Shown piece by piece: positions 59,701-64,000 of a DNA stretch of 64,000 nucleotides. The notes under the pieces were generated by a model. The model saw only the letters and a program-made list of their open reading frames with translations. It ran no database searches and was not told where the DNA came from. Within the stretch, counting starts at the first letter, position 1. Each line of letters opens with the position of its first letter. The stretch covers positions 24,691,457-24,755,456 of the forward strand of contig JBBMOA010000007.1 of NCBI GenBank assembly GCA_037954235.1, given 5' to 3'. This DNA is from Aulostomus chinensis (lineage: Eukaryota; Chordata; Actinopteri; Syngnathiformes; Aulostomidae). A program made the translations under genes and the position numbers.

Positions 59701-62280
59701 TATGGTGCCAGAGTCTGTCCATTGTTAGACTGTCATCAGCACATGTGCTGCTGCCATCCCATAGCCTGCATACTGCAGATAAGAGCAGCCATTCAGCTAC
59801 AAAGCTAGCCATTCACTGTGGTTCTCTTTGTTTGCATAGGCCAGAGACAGAGAAACACATAGGAAGGGGAAGAATGACAGAATGAAAGACGCAAAACACA
59901 TGTCACTTCTACAGTTTCTGCAATATCACCATTCACATGACTGCAACTTAGCTTTAGAACAGCCTAAGTAATGCCACCTCAGTTTGTGATTTTTAAATTG
60001 CATGGTGGAAATCAGAGGCATGAATACTTCAACACTATCAGCATCACCGGCGTTCGGGTAGGTACAAATGTCAGTTCAGCGCTGTAACTACATCCACTGC
60101 ATCCCCTGCATCCCCTGTTCCATTTCCATACATTTTTAAATTGGATGAATTCATACCAACACATTTAGGGTTTTAAGCTTTTGGTAAAACTCCATAGCCG
60201 ATGCCCTCTAATGATAGCTACAGTTTTGGTTATACTCCAGAATAACCATTAAAATTACAGGTGGAGAACATGATGGAAACATGGCGTATGAAGAAAGGGA
60301 AGGAATATTAAAAGTCTCATGTTTTACTGGAGGAATTTGATTCAGAACCACTAAACAATACAAAAGGGCTGATTTTAAAAGGAAGGTGAATGTATGTCAT
60401 CATGTTCATGTTACACATCTTTCCATCCATGCCTATACTTTTAATTAGGGTGTAATAAAATAGAAAAAAAGCTCCCTTTCAGTCATGAAATATATGGAAG
60501 TCAGTTTTTAATGCTTGGGCTTGAGGCTTCTGCTATTAGCTGTCTAAATGAACTCGCATCTATGATAATGACAGCGACCACAAATCAATGGGGGATCCAC
60601 CCTCCCTTCCCTTTAAGATCAAGTTCAATACCAGGTTCCTAAAAGTTTATGGCCCAGCGCACAAAACACCATTATGCTCTTGCAGTCGTAAAATGCTGAA
60701 ACACCCAAAACTGATTTATATTTGTCGGTGTTGATGTGGTTGATAGGGTAACAACAGGAAAAAAAAAACCTCTAAATATGTATATAAATTAATACTGCTT
60801 GAACACTTGTACATCAGTACTCTAATGACTGCTCTTGTTGCCTTTCTCACATGTTGTTGTTCAGTAATTCTTGGATTAACAAAATGCGTTTCGTGACTGT
60901 GTTCCTTCAAGTTTAATCTTTTTTGAAGGTTATGAAGTCATAGTGCATCTATCTCTTGTGTGTGTTGGAGTGACTTTGACTGCATATGTTTCTGTCGTAT
61001 GTTTGTATTCATGCGTGTATGTGTCTACTCTACTCTCCGGGGTGCCATGCCCCTGTCCAGAGGTCTTTGTTGTGAGCGCAGAGCCATGAGTCAAGCCTGT
61101 GGGAACAAGCCCAGCTTCTCTCCTCTCTCTCCCACGCTTTCACACTCATCCCATCCTGTGTACCTCTGCCTCACCCCCAGTGATAGGGAGGTGGTGCATA
61201 GGGAACACTGCAGTGGAAAAACTCACACACACGTGTAACAGTCATCAGACCCTGAGAAAAAGGATGTTTGTGCATTTGTGTACAGTCTGATGATATATGT
61301 TGACCAAAATGTATGCCCTTAAACAATCAGAAAACACATCACAATGTGTCCTTTTCTGTAGATTTTGTCATTTCAAAACATATTTTCATATCACAAATAC
61401 AGAGAATATGTTACACCTCTTTCACAGAGGACAAGGTCATCTTATATGACCACTATCAAGGTCCAGTAACCACATTCTCCATAAGTTGGAGCACCTGTAC
61501 GCATGTGCTACCTTGGCTCTCACTGCCAGTGTTTTTCCTCCCAGTTTCAAGCTGGCAGTGCCCAGTCATCCCCATCTAGTGCGTGCCATCTGGCTGGCTG
61601 TGCCCCAATCAAAGAACTCTTTCTGGGGGTTAACTCAACAGCAGCAGAGAGACGGGGGATGGTGTTTAGGGCAGAATCAAGCAGCCAGACCCGACCCAGA
61701 CCAGGGAGCTTTGAAGCCCTTCAGCCTAGCCCACAGACAGGGGGTCTGGGCCAGCCAGTCAGAGCCAGAGAGAGGGAGAGAAAGTGAGAGAAGGGCCTTT
61801 ATCAGCGAGCCTGAGCACAATTGTGGTGTGCAGTGTGGGAGTTGGGGGAGTTAACTCTTTGTATAGATGAATGGATGAATAGATGAGGGGTGGGGGTGAA
61901 ACACTAGCATCTCGCCCTCCTCACTAACCCACCCCCCCATTTTGGATCTCTGTATGTTTTAGGTCAGCCATCTCAGGGCCCCCGGGCCCCTCTTCATGGA
62001 CAAATCGACAGATACCATCAATTACCAAGGCCAGCCCCTGGCCACCATATGGCCGGTGGCTGTATAGGAAGGAGCCTGTTCACTTCACAGCACTAAGCTT
62101 GCACCAGCAAGCCAGCTAGCACAAATACTAGCAAATGGTGTGTGTCTTTGTACATGTGCGGGTGTGTGCTATGTGCAACACTGTAATAGGTTGGTCTTGT
62201 GTTACAGGGCGGCCTAAATGTCAGGAGGTCAGGATAGAGTTACGGGATTGGGTTGTACCTGTGTGTGCTTGTCCACTCAC

Positions 62281-62350
62281 TTAACATCTATCTTTGTGAG
62301 GACCAGTTTGTCAAAAGGAAGACATTTTTGTAAGCCCTCAATTCAGACTT
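62281..62350. repeat. Possible third GGGGACA-type repeat fragment
   Basis: ATCTTTGTGAGGACCAGTTT and AGACATTTTTGTAAGCCCTC resemble the GAGGACC-rich section of the same dispersed fish repeat. Short and diverged. Confidence 0.35.
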
Positions 62351-63524
62351 GGTTGTTGGGTTATGAGTTAAATTTGCATTCAGATTCGTAACAGTTGGGG
62401 TTTTGTTTTTTGTTGTACTGTAGATCGGTGTGTAGGATATTGTGACATGTCGCTACAAAAAAGTAAAGACTTCACGCCCCTTTCATTGGCTAAAAATACC
62501 TGCTAACACCCACTAATATCTGGCTTTTCTCTCTGATGGAAAGTGTTTTATTTAGCTTACAATCTCAGGTCCTGCTGTGGACACAGGTATGAATTAAGTT
62601 TGGTTGCAGTCAGGAAAAAAAAAAAAAAAAAAACAATGCAGGAATTTAATTCCCCTACTTGCAATGGGGAAGGGGTAATGGCTTTTTTTTGGCAGGTTTA
62701 CCCAGAATGTACATAATTAAGTGTAGAAGAAAATAGATAGAGGAACCAATCCTGTCAACTGGTTAAATGGTATTTTAACTGGTTTCTGTATAGCCCTAAG
62801 ATGGCTACAAGAGGAAGAAGCAGGTTTTTTTTGTTAAATAATTAACATAATCAAAGAGACACATTTGTGAGAGCTGGTGATCACGGTTCATCAGACTGGT
62901 GATGTATCCATAATGAAGGCGTATTTTGTCTTTCACCATTGTGTTTCTAACATCGTAAAGAGCGATACATAAGACACGTTAACAGTTTGGTTCATCCATT
63001 TACTAGCAACCCAGGAACTTCACTCCTCCTCTTTTTTGAAATTGGTGTCTAGTTCAAGTGTGTATGGTGGCAGTTCTGCAATATTACCACTAACTTACAC
63101 TTAGGCTTACTCACACGGTTCCTTACAAAGCAGGAAACTACCAGACGTTAGTGTTTGATGAGCAGGGTTGAATGTGCGTGTGTTATAATAGTAATATGTC
63201 TGTGCCTTCTAAATGAAGGCGAAGGTGTGGACTCACATCCAAGCATCCATCCATTTAAGGTGTGTATTTGTTTCTCTTAAAAAAATTTCCAAAAAAAATC
63301 TGATGAGCAGAAGGAGTTTTTACAGGTGTAGCAGTCAAACAGTCGAACTTTCTTTCTGCACTACGCCCTCGCTTTTTTAAAAGGATAAATCTTCTCAAAT
63401 GCAATGTCGTTTAATTAAGTATGTCTGTTTGAGATCGCTGCAAGTGGAAAAGAACTCCTACTATTGCTGGGCCTCCTCCACTCACTATGGTCATTAACAA
63501 AAAACACATTGCCTTATGGGCTAT

Positions 63525-63580
63525 GAGAGAGAGGGAGAGATAGAGAAAGAGAGAGGGAGAGAGAGAGAGAGAGAGAGAGA
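63525..63580. repeat. (GA)n microsatellite
   Basis: GA tract of about 56 bp with GGG, TA and AA interruptions. Confidence 0.95.
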
Positions 63581-63720
63581 TGTTTCTATTTGATATATAA
63601 TGTGAGAAAGAGCCAACAGCAAAACAAGGAAACATCTGGGTGATTAATCTTTTGGAAGGGAGGAAAACAGGGAGGCAAATAGTACCAGCTAAAATAGGCT
63701 TACATACTTCCAACGAAGAC

Positions 63721-63760
63721 GCATGCACACGTACACATGCACACAGACGCACGCGCGCAT

Positions 63761-63795
<35 letters not shown>
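63721..63795. repeat. (CA)n microsatellite with GC-alternating start
   Basis: GCATGCACACGTACACATGC and ACGCGCGCATGC precede about 34 bp of pure CA; an alternating purine-pyrimidine tract similar to 42831-42919. Confidence 0.94.
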
Positions 63796-63798
<3 letters not shown>

Positions 63799-64000
63799 CA
63801 CAGCTGGGAGGCAGAGATAGTGATCCAATGCGATTCCTCATTAATATTATATCAAAGCCTCTTTCATTGAGGATCTGGTTACATTAGCTTGTGTGTACCA
63901 AATGTGCTTTTTGCACCGCGGCAGCATCTATTTTCTGTACATTTCCTAAGATGTTCAGCATTGACAGCTCTCAACCTCAAAAAATCCCTCAGAGTATAAG

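Larger units (their letters stand above)
28439..64000 (+). other. kcnq1: kcnq1 intron 11 (5' part, over 35.5 kb) or unassigned DNA
   Basis: No further KCNQ1 exon (helices B-D, C-terminus) was recognised on the + strand, so the rest of the window is read as one long intron. It holds a hAT-type element (33370-33832), fold-backs (36829-36930, 40134-40187), a diverged tandem repeat (43770-44150), many microsatellites and three diverged copies of a GGGGACA-type fish repeat. Blocks without any recognised feature include 28439-31546, 31594-33369, 33833-35540, 35626-36828, 36931-39415, 40481-42830, 44151-52867, 53591-56473, 56745-62280 and 62351-63524. The reading frames in them are short and show no known domain. 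Cis-regulatory elements may be present but cannot be told from sequence alone. Confidence 0.7.

Overview
This window is vertebrate genomic DNA, almost certainly from a ray-finned (teleost) fish. It has long non-coding stretches, dense (CA/GT)n and (CT/GA)n microsatellites, tRNA-derived SINEs ending in ATGG repeats, and a hAT-type non-autonomous transposon. I see no bacterial-style operons, ribosome binding sites or long intact ORFs. The one protein-coding gene I can support is kcnq1 (Kv7.1), the voltage-gated potassium channel alpha subunit, on the + strand. The percomorph-like look is inferred from repeats and intron sizes; the species, and which kcnq1 duplicate this is, cannot be decided.

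Layout: 1-9227 is the 3' part of intron 1. Ten consecutive exons lie between 9228 and 28438. They match human exons 2 to 11 in order, in splice phase and, for exons 2-8, in exact length (91, 127, 79, 97, 141, 111 and 96 nt). They encode the end of S1, then S2, S3, the S4 voltage sensor, S5, the pore with its TIGYGD filter, S6, helix A with the calmodulin-binding IQ segment, and the variable linker towards helix B. Exon 1 (N-terminus and start of S1) lies upstream of the window. Exons 12-16 (helices B, C, D and the stop) were not found and should lie downstream, so 28439-64000 reads as one intron of more than 35.5 kb. A 27-nt in-frame candidate microexon (26627-26653) sits between exons 10 and 11, where the mammalian gene has no exon.

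Non-coding content: two same-strand tRNA-derived SINEs (one internally deleted, one with a clear target-site duplication); a non-autonomous hAT element with terminal inverted repeats and near-perfect 8-bp target duplication; decayed remnants of other repeats; several striking fold-back sequences; a diverged tandem repeat of about 100-119 bp; and many microsatellites.

The most useful points for follow-up are the candidate microexon, the very weak exon 7 donor (its -1 base is the one produced in human by the splice-disrupting c.1032G>A change), loss of the pore-turret glycosylation sequon, and the hairpins. I found no undescribed multi-gene system; this is an ordinary ion-channel gene with large introns.
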